A DNA stretch of 64,000 bases from Thinopyrum elongatum (lineage: Eukaryota; Streptophyta; Magnoliopsida; Poales; Poaceae), in contig CM022303.1 of the NCBI GenBank assembly GCA_011799875.1, positions 298,294,362 through 298,358,361 on the forward strand, read 5' to 3'. This document shows positions 23,638-34,720 of this stretch, in pieces. The notes below the pieces were generated by a model. The model had not been told where the DNA came from, searched no databases, and saw only the letters and a list, made by a program, of their open reading frames with translations. How positions within the stretch are numbered: the stretch's first letter is position 1; each line of letters starts with the position of its first letter. The translations under genes and the position numbers were made by a program.

Positions 23638-25277
23638 TGATACGTCTCCAACGTATCTATAATTTATGAAGTATTCATGCCGTTATATTATCATTTTTGG
23701 ATGTTTTACAATCATTTTATAGCAACTTTATATCATTTTTTGGGACTAACCTATTGACATAGTGCCCAGTGCCAGTTGCTGTTTTTTGCTTGTTTTTTAC
23801 ATCGCAGAAAATCAATACCAAACGGAGTCCAAATACGGCAAAACTTTTTGGAGATTTTTTCTGGACCAGAAGACACCCGTTGGGCCAAAGAAGTACCAGA
23901 GGGGAGCTTCGAGGAGAGCACAACCTACCAGGGCGCGCCTGGGGGCCCAGGCGCGCCCAGGCGGGTTGTGCCCACCTCGGTGGCCTCCCGCACCGCCTCT
24001 TCGCCCTATAAATTCTCAAATATTTCAAAAACCCTGGGGGTAGCCCTAGATCAGAAGTTCCTCCGCCGCAACCTCTGTAGCCACGAAAAACCAATCTAGA
24101 CCCCGTTCCGGCACCCTGCCGGAGGGGAAAATCATCACCGGTGGCCGTCTTCATCATCCCGACGGCCACCATGATGATGAGGGAGTAGTCCACCCTCGGG
24201 GCTGAGGGTTTGTACCAGTAGCTATGTGTTTAATCTCTCTCTCTCGTGTTCTTGAGATGTCACGATCTTGATGTATCGCGGACTTTGTTAATATAGTTGG
24301 ATCATATGGTGTTTTCCCCTCTCTATCTTGTTGTGATGAATTGAGTTTTCCCTTTGAGATTTCATTTTATCGGATTGAATACTTTTATGGATTTGAGAAC
24401 ACTTTATGTATGTCTTGCTATGAATACCCGTGGTGACAATGGGGTATCATATTGATTCACTTGATATATGTTTTGGCACTCAACTCGCGGATTCCCGAGG
24501 TGACATTGGGGTAATCTATGCATAGGGGTTGATGCACGTTCTTGTCTTTGTTTCTCCGGTAGAAATCTTGAGGCACTATTTGAGGTTCTTTGTGTTGGAT
24601 TGAGTATTATGAATCTGAATTTGCTTTGGTGTTATTTTAGTACGAACTCTTGATAGATCGATCGGAAAGAATAGCTACGTGTTATTTTAGTACGAACTCT
24701 TGATAGATCGATCGGAAAGAATAACTTGGTGTTATTTTAGTACGAACTCTTGGATAGATCGATCCGAAAGAATAGCTACAAACAATTTCTTCTTATGTTC
24801 TCCGCTAGATAAGAATTTTGGAGTGATTCTTCATCGCACTTTGAGGGATGGTTATATGATCCAATTATATTAGCATTGTTGAGAGATTGCACTAGCGAAA
24901 GTACGGACCCTAGGCCTTGTTTTCAAGCATTGTAATACCGTTTGTGCTCACTTTTGTTACATGCTACCTTGCTATTTTTTATTGTCACTATCACAAAAAT
25001 CAATATCTACTATCATTACTACACTTGTATCACCATCTCTTCGCCGAACTAGTACACCTATACAAATTACCATTGTATTTGGTGTTTTGCGGACACAAGA
25101 GACTTTTTATTATTTGGTTGCAGGGTTGTTTGAGAGAGACCATCTTCATCCTACACCTCCCACGGATTGATAAACCTTAGGTCATTCACTTGAGGGAAAA
25201 TTACTACTCTCCTACAAAACTCTGCGCTTGGAGGCCCAACACGAGTCTACAAGAATAAAGTTGTGTAGTAGACATCA
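23638..25277 (+). repeat. 5' LTR of the plus-strand Athila-type element
   Basis: 1640 bp, from TGATACGTCTCC to GTAGACATCA. Contains three copies of a 50-bp tandem repeat (24629-24779). Matches 44060-45754 closely. Confidence 0.92.
24629..24779 (+). repeat. 50-bp tandem repeat, three copies, in 5' LTR
   Basis: The unit starts GTGTTATTTTAGTACGAACT and ends GAATAGCTAC, with a GATCGATC core. Copies lie at 24629-24678, 24679-24728 and 24729-24779; the third has one extra base. The 3' LTR has four copies. Confidence 0.92.
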
Positions 25278-25287
25278 AGCTCTTTTC

Positions 25288-25305
25288 TGGCGCCGTTGCT
25301 GGGGA
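25288..25305 (+). other. Primer-binding site, tRNA-Asp type, one mismatch
   Basis: TGGCGCCGTTGCTGGGGA, differing from the perfect tRNA-Asp complement in one base. It begins 11 bases past the LTR end, the same spacing as in the two minus-strand elements. Confidence 0.88.
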
Positions 25306-25440
25306 GGTGAGTGCATGAAGGTATATCTTTAGATCTTGCAATCGAATCTTTTAGTTTCTTGTTTTATCACTAGTTTGGTTTATAAAAGAAAACGACAAAA
25401 AAAATAGAATTGAGGTTGCATCATATTATTCATCTTTATA

Positions 25441-26277
25441 ATGTCTTTCGTGAAAATGATGGAAAAAAATTGTGCTCAATTGATAGAAGAAGAATTCTAT
25501 AAAATGTTTGGCATAAATGATGAGCATGATTGCAATGTTATTAGTGTGAATTCTTTGAATATCCATGATTCTAGTGATATGCAAAGCCATAAGCTTGGGG
25601 ATGCTATGTTTGATGAAGATGATATTTTTATTCCCCCAAGATTTGATGTGCAAATTTGTTATAATGAAAGCATGCCTCCTATTTATGATGATTATTTTGA
25701 TGAAAGTGGATTTGGAGAGGTCATAACTTTATTTAATGATGATTCCACTATCTTGGAAGAGGTTTCTATTGATTATAACAACAAAGTTCCTATCTATGAT
25801 GATTATGGAGATGACATGTATGCTATAAAGAATAATGATAACCATGAAACTTGTCGTCATGATTTTAATTTTCAATCCCATGATAGTTATTTTGTTGAGT
25901 TTGCTCCCACTATTATTCATGAGAATAAATTTGCTTATGTGGAGAGTAATAAATATTCTATGCTTGTGGATTATGAAAAGAATGCTTTATGTGATAGCTA
26001 TATTGTTGAATTCATTCATGATGCTACTGAAAATTATTATGAGACAGGAACTTATACTTTTACATATTGCAATAATATCAAGTTTCCTCTCTATGTGTTG
26101 AAAATCTTAAAGTTTTGTTTGTTTGGCCTTCCTATGCTAGTTGATTCTTGTTCCCATAAATTGTTTGCTCACAAAATCCCTATGCATAGGAAGTGGGTTA
26201 GGCTTAAATTTGCTAGTCATATGCTTCATGATGCTCTCTTGTGTTTCAATCCTTTACTTTTATGTGAGCATCATTGA
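25441..26277 (+). CDS. Acidic ORF of non-autonomous Athila-type element, unknown function
   Basis: An intact 278-codon frame (MSFVKMMEKNCAQLIEEEF…). The middle is dominated by Asp, Glu and Tyr with motifs such as IYDDYF and IYDDYG. The C-terminal part has NYYETGT, a hydrophobic segment (LYVLKILKFCLFGLPML) and then PMHRKWVRLKF, matching the order in the ORF at 12335-10986. It is the only open frame of the element and replaces gag-pol. No known domain is recognised. The codons for SHKLGDAM contain a perfect copy of the element's polypurine tract (25591-25604). It belongs to the transposon and is not a host gene. Confidence 0.7.
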   Translation: MSFVKMMEKNCAQLIEEEFYKMFGINDEHDCNVISVNSLNIHDSSDMQSHKLGDAMFDEDDIFIPPRFDVQICYNESMPPIYDDYFDESGFGEVITLFNDDSTILEEVSIDYNNKVPIYDDYGDDMYAIKNNDNHETCRHDFNFQSHDSYFVEFAPTIIHENKFAYVESNKYSMLVDYEKNALCDSYIVEFIHDATENYYETGTYTFTYCNNIKFPLYVLKILKFCLFGLPMLVDSCSHKLFAHKIPMHRKWVRLKFASHMLHDALLCFNPLLLCEHH

Positions 26278-28956
26278 AATCATCATGCCTAGCTAAAAGG
26301 CATTAAACAAAAGCGCTTGTTGGAAGATAACCCAACACTTTTACCTACTGTTTTTTTGTGTTCAAATGGTTAGGCTACTGCAATAATCTTGTTTTATAAC
26401 TTTTATTTTAATAAAGTGCCAAGTAAAGCCTTTGGGATAGTGTGGATGATAGTTGACTTGATTCTGTGCAAAAACAGAAACTTTTACGCCCAGTAACAGA
26501 AATGTTTAAATTCACTGGAGCGTAGAAAAACTCTGAATTTTTTACAGTTGTTGGTTATACTAATGTTCTACGTTTTCCTATATTTTAAGAATTTTTGGAA
26601 GTACATAAGTATGACCTTAATTCAGATCTTTACATACTGTTCTGTTTTTGACAGATTCTGTTTTCAATGCATAGTTTGCTTGTTTTATGGGTTCTATGGC
26701 TTATATTGCTTAATATAAATTGTGGAAATTGTAGAGTACAGTAGGCATTTTGTGAGAACAATTATGAATCTTGTCTTTGACAGTACCAAAGTGAATGATT
26801 TGTCTTTATCATACTAACCCATCTCACGAAGTTCCGTTAAGTTTTGTGTGATTGAAGTTTTCAAGTTTTGGGTGAGATATTAATATGAGGAGAATAAGGA
26901 GTGACAAGACCCTAAGATTGGGGATGCCCAAGGCACCCCCAAGGTAATATTCAAGGAATATCCAAGCAACTAAGCTTGGGGATGCCTCGGAAGGCAACCC
27001 CTCTTTCGTCTCCAACATTATCGGTAACCTTACTTGGGGCTATATTTTTATTCGTCACATGATATGAGTTTTGCTTGGAGAGTCATTTTATTTTGTTAGG
27101 ATTTTCTTGATGTTACTTATAATAATATTTTGCATCTTTTATTTCAATAAAAGTTGCAAGGATAGCCATCACCATGCTTGTTTTGCAAATATATGAGTTG
27201 CTGTTTCAAAACAGAAAGTTTATCGCTGTTGCAATAATTATCCAGAAACGTCAGAATGTGATAAAATGTTGAAACTTTTTGCACAATAAGCTCTAATAAA
27301 TTTTATACATAGTGGTAAATTTTAAGAAGTTTTGGACTTAGGGAAGTATGAGTACAATTGCACTCTTTACAGACTGTCATGTTTAGACAGATTGCTGTTA
27401 TGTTCGCATTGTTTGCATGTGTTTGCTTGTTTAATGATTCTATTTGAGGATATGAGTATTAAATATGCAGAGGCATTTAGTATGCAATGTTGAATAATAA
27501 TTTTAGTGATTTGCTACAGCAGAGAATGATAAGGTTTTGCATTGATTTATACTAACTTATCTCACAAGTTCTTGTTGAGTTTTGTGTGGATGATGTTTTT
27601 AAGAATTAGGGAAACCATGATTTGAGAGGAATGAAGAAGACACAAGAGCTCAAGCTTGGGGATGCCCAAGGAATACCAAGTTAATATTCCAAGAAGTCTC
27701 AAGCATCTAAGCTTGGGGATGCCCCGGTAGGCATCCCACCTTTCTTCATCAACAATCATCGGTTAGACTCGGTTGAGCCTAAGTTTTTGCTTCTTCACAT
27801 GATGTGTGCTATTCTTAGAATATAATTTTATTTTATTTTACTTGCTGTTTTAATAAAACACTTAGATCTGAAAGTTTTAAATAAGAGAGAGTCATCAATT
27901 AGCTACCCATTTACTTAACTACTCATTTGATCTTCACTTGTATCTTTTTGGAGTAGTTTGTCATTTACTCTCATGCTTCACTTGGATTATTTTAAGAGTT
28001 GAAAATTTTGAAGAAATACTTATGCTCTCGTGCTTCACTTAAATTTATTTGAGAGCTTGTTAGTAGCAATGGTAATACATAAATTTAGTCCCAAAGTAAT
28101 GGATATTCAAGAAGGATATAATAAAAACTTTCATGTAGATCACTGGATATGATAAGTTTGATTTCTTGCAATAGTTTTGCGATATGGAGATAATAATATG
28201 TGAGCCATGTTGGTGAGTAATTATGCTTTAGTAAGAATATTGGTGTTAAGGTTTGTGATTCCCTATGCAAGCATGAAAGTCAATAATTATGCAATGAAAT
28301 TACATCCTACTTGTGATGCATTATTCGGTGTTAGTTATGCTCAATGCTCGTTTATGTGAATTTTCTTTTCTTGGTTGGTTGCTTCTCAATCTATTTGCTA
28401 GCCTCCATTTGTATTAAGTGGGAACACTACTTGTGCATCCAAATTCTTAAACCCAAAGTTGTGCCAAATGAGTCCACCATACCTACCTATATGCGGTATT
28501 TCCATGCCGTTCTAAGCAAATTTGTATGTGCCATCTCTAAATTTTCAAAATAATTTTCTTTTTGTGTGCTCGTACCGCTCATGAAGCGGCAGGGGGTGGC
28601 CAATATTTTCCATGCTAGATGTGTTATTCTCAAGATGAGTGTTTATTCACTTGTCATTGCACGAGAGTACGGCAAAGGTATTAGGGATGCCCAGTCCCGA
28701 AATGAAAAATGAATTTACTTTATGTTGTCAAATAATAAATTTCTTGAAAAGTGTTGGTATGGAGGGCACCCGTGGATACGGCTAGCCATGGATCGTGAAA
28801 GAATGGTAGAAAAAGGAATAAACTTTATTTTCTGTTTGGGAACCGCCTATGATATATCTAGAATGGAAAGTGTTGGGAATTACTCGGTCGTTTTCGTTAA
28901 CAAGAAAAGTATGCCTCTCAAAAATTTTATCTCTCAATTTAAGCTTTGAGCTCTAA
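26278..28956 (+). other. Noncoding 3' region with two degenerate modules and repeated polypurine tracts
   Basis: Two related modules of roughly 700 bp (about 26390-27010 and 27120-27745) each end in AAGCTTGGGGATGCC-type sequences (26972-26986, 27652-27666, 27709-27723, and a weaker one near 26917). No ORF is supported. The segment stops at the nested chromovirus and resumes at 43495. Confidence 0.65.
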
Positions 28957-29429
28957 TGTAACACCCCCGTGTAATAAGCAATGTGACACTCTGCTTAGTA
29001 TGCCAAGTCATCTCTATTTGCAGTGCCTAATCACTTTGGTTAAGTATTCAATTCAAATTCTATTCTGAAAATCAACTCAAAATTCAAAAGTGAAATATGA
29101 AGTTGCTCAAAACTTGTGGGAAAAATGTTCACATTATAGCAAATAATCTAAAACTAATTGCTGTTAAGGAACACAACATCATCATCTACCACAGAAGGGC
29201 CTAAGTATTTTGACAGAGCCCAATCAGCATTTAAAATGCCCAAATCATTTTTGAATAAATTCAAATGGTTTTCCAAAATGCCCAAACTTCTTGAGGCAGT
29301 GTTGGAAATTGCAATGCACATGTGTGACCAAGTTTCACATTTTTGCAACTACATTTGAATGCTCAAAATAATTCAAAACCTACTCTGTAAAAAGAAAAAG
29401 GCAGAAGCAGAAAATAAAAATAAAACGAG

Positions 29430-29460
29430 GCACTGTGCACTGGGTCTAAGTGCACAGTGC
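29430..29460 (+). other. Hairpin in chromovirus LTR (12-bp perfect stem)
   Basis: GCACTGTGCACT, a seven-base loop GGGTCTA, and AGTGCACAGTGC. The 3' LTR copy at 39620-39650 has one mismatch. A diverged LTR at 60861-60896 keeps a hairpin here with a changed outer stem. Confidence 0.8.
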
Positions 29461-31216
29461 CCCGAAACCGGCCCAACTGGCCCATCTCCCTCTCTCTCCT
29501 TCGGCGTGTCACCACCGCCGTGGCTGCGCGCGCACGCTCCGGTCGCTAGCCGACATGGCGACGGCCACCGATAGCCACCGACGCGCGAGGGGGATAAGGA
29601 CGAGCCGGTGCCTCCCCCTGGCCTCCCCATCCATTCCCTCTCCCTCTCCGCCACTCTCTCCCCCCAGATCCATCGGCGCCCGAGCGCCACTGTCGCCGCG
29701 CTTCGCCACCGCCGTGGCCAGCGGCCTCTCTGCGTCACCTGCTTGCGCCTGGGAGGATCGCCGTGGTCTGCCACGTCCTCTGGAGCAGCTGGAAGGAGCC
29801 GAGGGGCTCTGCATCGCCCGCACGCACCGTCGTCTTCCTCGAGTCGCCGGCGATCCCCTTCTTCCCCGGCGTCAATCTGCTGCTACTAACCTTTCAACGG
29901 CCATCTTGCATGCCGCACGGTGAGCTCTTCCGCCCCCTGCTCCTCCCCGTTTGCCTCCCCGCGCGCCGTAGCTAGCCTGCCGCCGCGCCCGTACTCTGTT
30001 CGCCGCCGATGAGCTCGTGGAAGTCGCCACAGCCGCTGTCATGCTCGCCTGAGCGCGTCACCATGCTCCTGGAGCTCGTGCGAGTCCAACACGCACACGC
30101 ACGCGCCCGCTCGTGCCCTCTATCGTCTAGCTCAATGGGCTCCCGTATGCGCCGCCGCTGATCTCGTCGCCGTTCCCATTTCCGGCGATCCTTTTGGTCC
30201 GGCGCCACCACCGTTCGACGTGGCTCCGTCCGCTCATTCGAACGGCACCGCACACGCCACTTGTCGCGCCCCCTAATGCTGTTTGCCTCGCGCTCAAACT
30301 CCGGCGTCCGCCGCGCTCGTCGCCGCCGTCGCTGTAGAGCTTCTCCGACGATGCCACTGCCACCGTTCGACGCGGCTTGCTCCGACCGATAGAACGCGCC
30401 CTCGCGCGCGCAAAATGGTCGCCTGTAGGCGAAATCCGACGAGACCCGAGGCCCTCCGCCGCGATTTCGAGCTCACCGGCGTTCAGCCGCCGGCCGACCG
30501 ATGTGGCAAGGCTGGGCTCCACCTCAGGGTGGTTGACAGTGGGCCCCATGGGTCCTAGTTGACTGGGTTGACCCAGTCAACTGCTGACTGGGTGCCCACT
30601 GTGCCACTGACACGCGGGCCCCACCGCCCTTTTAATTAACTAAAAAATTTTATAAATAAAAATAAATAAATTAAGTTAATTAGTCTATGACATGTGGGGC
30701 CAGCTGCCTAATTAACACTAATTAGTTTAAGTTTAAACTCTATTAACCAACAAAGGCTGACATGTGGGGCCCACATGTCAGGTTTGACTCTGGTCAGCCC
30801 TGTTGACTGCTGATGTCACTTCTGCGCAATGCTGACATCATATTTTCCTTTTCTGTTAAATAAAAGTAATTCCAGAAAATCATTTAAATCTTAGAAAATT
30901 CATAACTTTTAAACCGTAGCTCAGATCGAAAAACTTAAAACATGAAAGTTGCTTAGAACGACGAGATGAATCTAATCGTGTCATCTGTTTCTATACTGGA
31001 ACCCCCTACGTAGGAGAAACCGCAACTCTGAGCCCAATTCCGGTAGATGAATAGTGCATACATACCGGATAATAAATCCCGCATTAATCCTAAAATAATT
31101 AAAATGACTTAGGTGCATCTTTAGTCAACCCTGCACTGCATCCTAGGCATGGCATGCCCTGTATTGCATTGTTGCTGTGTATTTATAAGTTTCTTCTCCC
31201 TCTTCTCTCTCGGTAG

Positions 31217-31318
31217 ACCCCGACGTCGATGTAGCTCCCGAGACCGACGCAGCTCCGGAGGTCGACTACGCTCCTGACGATCAGACCCTTGCCACAGAGC
31301 TTCCATGCAAGCACCCCC
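31217..31318 (+). CDS. LTR-encoded acidic reading frame, exon-like
   Basis: Preceded by a pyrimidine-rich tract ending in TCGGTAG, a good 3' splice acceptor. The frame reads DPDVDVAPETDAAPEVDYAP and onward, with no stop for 34 codons. The same 102 bases without any indel are found at 41402-41503 and, strongly diverged, at 62467-62568 (DPDVDVAPEADAAQEPDD…). Equal length despite many substitutions suggests coding constraint, but expression is not shown. It may instead be a structured noncoding part. Confidence 0.35.
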
Positions 31319-31623
31319 TTTTTGAGCATTCCGATATCGCCTACTCTTCTCTCTCTCTTATGCTTGCATTAGAAGATGCTGCTGCTACTGTTATCCTGTA
31401 TCTGCTGCATAGCCTGTTTAATTCTAACCTGCTGTTGATACCTACCTGTTATCCTAAACTGTTTAGTATAGGCTGGGCAGAGACCTATCAGAGACCCCAC
31501 TTTATCCCGACTGCCCCGCTGGATTTTCAGAAGACTCGATCAACGGGATCGAAGACCAGGCCCCGACATTGCACGTCACTTCCCCCTTAACTGCTCGACA
31601 CTACTGGGTTAATATCGAGTGCC

Positions 31624-31824
31624 GAGGGTGATACCTCGTCAGCACTTCTGATGATAACCTTGTAGGTTAGTTATTCGGTCGTGGTAAGCGAGGGTGATTC
31701 CTCCTACACCACCCCCGATAACGACATCATCGAGCAACTGCTCAAGTGTGGACCTTGAGGGTGATGCCTCTTTAGTTCACCTTGATGTTTACGTCAGGTG
31801 GGAATCCAACGAGGGTGATGCCTC
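31624..31824 (+). repeat. Four GAGGGTGATNCCTC motifs in chromovirus LTR
   Basis: Copies at 31624-31637, 31690-31703, 31757-31770 and 31811-31824, each a GAGG…CCTC mini-dyad. The same four are in the 3' LTR (first at 41807) and in the diverged LTR (62872, 62938, 63005, 63059). Confidence 0.8.
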
Positions 31825-32891
31825 GGATTCCTTCTTGATATGGTAGCCACACGGATGCCTTTACATTATTGATGATACTGTTTATTCTAGATAAAGACGG
31901 GTTAGCCCCGAGGGGTACCCGCACGAGTTTATGATGAGAGTAATGTGGAATCGGGTGGACCTGGATGGTGCCCAAGAGTTGAACACGAGGCGTGGCCGGG
32001 CATTCCAAGCCCTTGCCGCAAGTCCTCGACACGGGGCGACGGGGTCACATCTTTCGTGAGTCTCTGCTCGTTACCGCAATCCCCAACACACTAACGGTTT
32101 GGATATTTGATCCGAGGGGCCTCTGGCCTGATAGCACTAACCATCATGTGGGCATAGCATGGGCGTTCTGCGTCGTATACTTCAGCCAGAGCTTAATTGA
32201 CGTCAGCAAGGAGCAGCACACGCTGGGTTGGACTGGGAACGCAACCGCGCTTGTATTAAGGGGTTGCTAGGTCTGCTCACCGGCGGTGCACGTAACGCGC
32301 AGGAGTCCCCGGGGCGATGGCCCAAGACCCCTGGGCGCATAGGTTAGTCCGGCGTGCTGACCTCTCTATTAAGTATTCGGTCGGGTTGCGGCGTATCGTT
32401 TGGCCGAGGCCGGGCATGACCCAGAAAAGTGTGTCCGTCCGGAGTTAAGCGAGCGTGGTGGGTAAGTTGGTGCACCCCTGTAGGGAAGAAACAATCTATC
32501 GATAGCCTGTCCTACGGTAACGGACACTAGGAGTTGTATCCCGATCGGTACAACTAGAACTGGTGACTTGAGATGATACTGGATAGTATGGCTCTAGGAT
32601 TGCTTTCTCGCAGGGAGTCGAGGAAGAATCTCTGGGCAAGGTTGATACACTACTACTACTTTACATTATGTTAATCTGCACTCTTCTAATGCTGCAAGAC
32701 CGATGAAGATGCTTGAAGATGCTAGTCTTCGATAGGACTAGGCTCTCCCATCTATTCTAGCATTTCTGCAGCCCAATCTACATATACAGCCTCCTTTGAA
32801 AATGTTGCATATGTAGTGTAGATCCTTGCTTGCTGAGTACTTCGGATGAGTACTCACGTTTGCTTTACTTTCCTTTTCTCCCCATATCCAT

Positions 32892-33008
32892 ATGTCACCG
32901 CCAGATGACGGAGCCCCTGAGATAGCTGCCCCTATCGACGACTACGGCAACTACTACTACCCTCCCGGCGAGTACTACTACGAGGAGCCGATCGACGACC
33001 AGGAGTAG
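32892..33008 (+). CDS. Small Tyr/Asp-rich ORF in chromovirus LTR
   Basis: A 38-codon ORF, MSPPDDGAPEIAAPIDDYGN… with a tyrosine-rich centre (YYYPPGEYYYEEP). The 3' LTR has the same ORF at 43075-43191 with a few substitutions and no frame break. The bases before the GATGACGG stretch (…TCACCGCCAG) resemble a splice acceptor, so this could be a terminal exon joined to 31217-31318. Evidence is limited to frame conservation between two LTRs of one element, which is weak. Confidence 0.3.
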   Translation: MSPPDDGAPEIAAPIDDYGNYYYPPGEYYYEEPIDDQE

Positions 33009-33313
33009 GTTCGGAGGGTCCTAGGCAGGAGGCCTACGCCTTTCGATCGTAGTATTTTCTTTTGCCCTGCCTTTCTAAAGGCCTATTTGTTTCTCTGTAA
33101 TATCTGTACCCAGATATCTGATGCTTCCGCTGACACTTGTATGCCATCGAGCTATGTATTCAAGCCCTCGAGGCCCTGGCTTGTAATATAAAGCTTGTAT
33201 GACTTTATTTATGTTTTAGAGTTGTGTTGTGATATCTTCAAGTGAGTCCTTAGGCTTGATCGTGTGCATTTGCGTGTATGGTTAGTGCACGATTAAGCCG
33301 GGGTCATCACAGG

Positions 33314-33326
33314 TTGGTATCAGAGC
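33314..33326 (+). other. Primer-binding site, tRNA-Met type
   Basis: TTGGTATCAGAGC two bases after the LTR end, containing TGGTATCAGAGC, the usual plant initiator tRNA-Met complement. Confidence 0.9.
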
Positions 33327-33704
33327 CGACTGCCTCTAGGAATCCCCCTATCCATCTCCTTGGCCGAAGTTGAGTCTAGTGGTCCAAAACTGTTTTACTA
33401 ACTTGGCTGTGTGGCTTACGGGCTCACGTCACCAATTGGTTGGTATTAGGATCTTTTATTCCTCGTCTTTTCTCTGGGACTCTGATCTCTCTTCTATTCG
33501 GGTTTAATAAATTTACTAACGCCGACACTTAGGCTCTCGTAAATTCCGTCCACCCGGAGAGCTGGATTTCTGTGCGATTTCCCTGTCATTGATCTGATTA
33601 GTCTGATAATCATTTTCCTTTCCATTGTTTTGTTTAAACTTTCTCTTCGAGATCTGTTATACTTCTCATCGTCAAATGACAATCCTAAATTTCCTTTATT
33701 TCAG

Positions 33705-34475
33705 ATGGATCGCCTATTTCCACCGCGCCCTACGACGCAGCTTGTGCTTCGCACTTGGGCTCAAGATGCCCCTGGGTTTCTAGCTGTCCTGATCGCCCTC
33801 CTGACCAGACTGGGTTACCGCTGGTACCCTGAGTACATGGTATACGAGGTTTACCGTGAGTTCAACCAGAAGCAGTACTATGCTGATGTTCGTATCTATG
33901 ATCAGCAGGATGACTCAGACACTGAGCTGTACCTTTTCCACGGTATCGGCGTGATGATTGAGATGGCAGTACATGATGCCGCCTACTCTGCTGTCGCACG
34001 TCTCCGATGAGAGCACAACGCTAGCTTGGATGCCTCTGAATTTCGGTACATTTCATATGCCCCTGCTAGAGATACTACTGGATACTACATGGCTATCTGT
34101 GCCCCGTACGAGCCTCGTCGCTACGATCCGCGAGTTCTAATTCAGTGTACTCAGGCTCTGGATCGCACTGTTTGGGCTCTGGCCGTCGAGTTGTTTGCCA
34201 CTCGAGTACGACTCTACGAGGCTATGATGCAGTTGCTACCAGATGTTCATGCAAGGATACATCCGGAGCATATCCTTTACCCGCGCAGGACCGACATGCC
34301 ACCAGGGATCGATTGGCCTGCTGTGGGAGGTCACACCCCTGCACGTGGACCTCTTCTTACAGCTCGAGACCGGATTCTACATCAGAGTGCACATGGAGCG
34401 CAGGATCCTTCTGCGACGAACATCCATCGTCCGCACTTGCAGCTACCCTGTTTCAGTGGTTTTCTCCGACGTTGA
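33705..34475 (+). pseudogene. Extra ORF upstream of gag in chromovirus, one stop codon
   Basis: The ATG follows directly on TTTATTTCAG, a splice-acceptor-like sequence. The frame MDRLFPPRPTTQLVLRTWAQ… runs to a TGA at 34008-34010 and continues in the same frame to 34475. About 256 codons in all. It is rich in Tyr and Arg (GYRWYPEYMVYEVYREF). Such leader ORFs of unknown function are seen in grass gypsy elements. No domain is recognised. The later part (after about residue 195) is low in complexity and may be out of frame. Confidence 0.5.
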
Positions 34476-34720
34476 TGTAGCCTTTGCTATGTCTCGTTGT
34501 GTACTTCCTTACCGTGTGCCTGCGCGCCGCCTAGTATGTCTAGCTCTTGAATTTGCGTCGTTGTGCTGCCCGTTTGTAACCGACTCTGTATGGATTTGTA
34601 TGACTTAATGACTACTATTAAGCATCTGTTGTACTACTTAAATTCCATCGCGTTACATCATGCTGGTTACTAAACACTCGCAATGGCTTCTGCTAAACTA
34701 CCCCTGTTGAATTTAGCAGG

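Larger units (their letters stand above)
28957..33311 (+). repeat. 5' LTR of Tekay-like chromovirus
   Basis: 4355 bp, nearly identical to 39147-43494. Contains a strong hairpin (29430-29460), a GC-rich block (29500-30560) whose many ORFs I consider spurious, four GAGGGTGATNCCTC motifs (31624-31824) and short conserved reading frames at 31217-31318 and 32892-33008. Confidence 0.93.

Noticed and set aside
23342..23662. Possible alanine/arginine-rich host gene start
   Set aside because: Both strands are open because of GCAGCAG/CGGCG repeats, and the segment lies between Mutator-type ends. Described as cargo instead.
29373..30560. Many overlapping long ORFs on both strands in GC-rich sequence (also 39553-40749 and 60858-61837)
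   Set aside because: They lie inside chromovirus LTRs, exist on both strands at once, and change frame between copies. GC-rich composition explains them.
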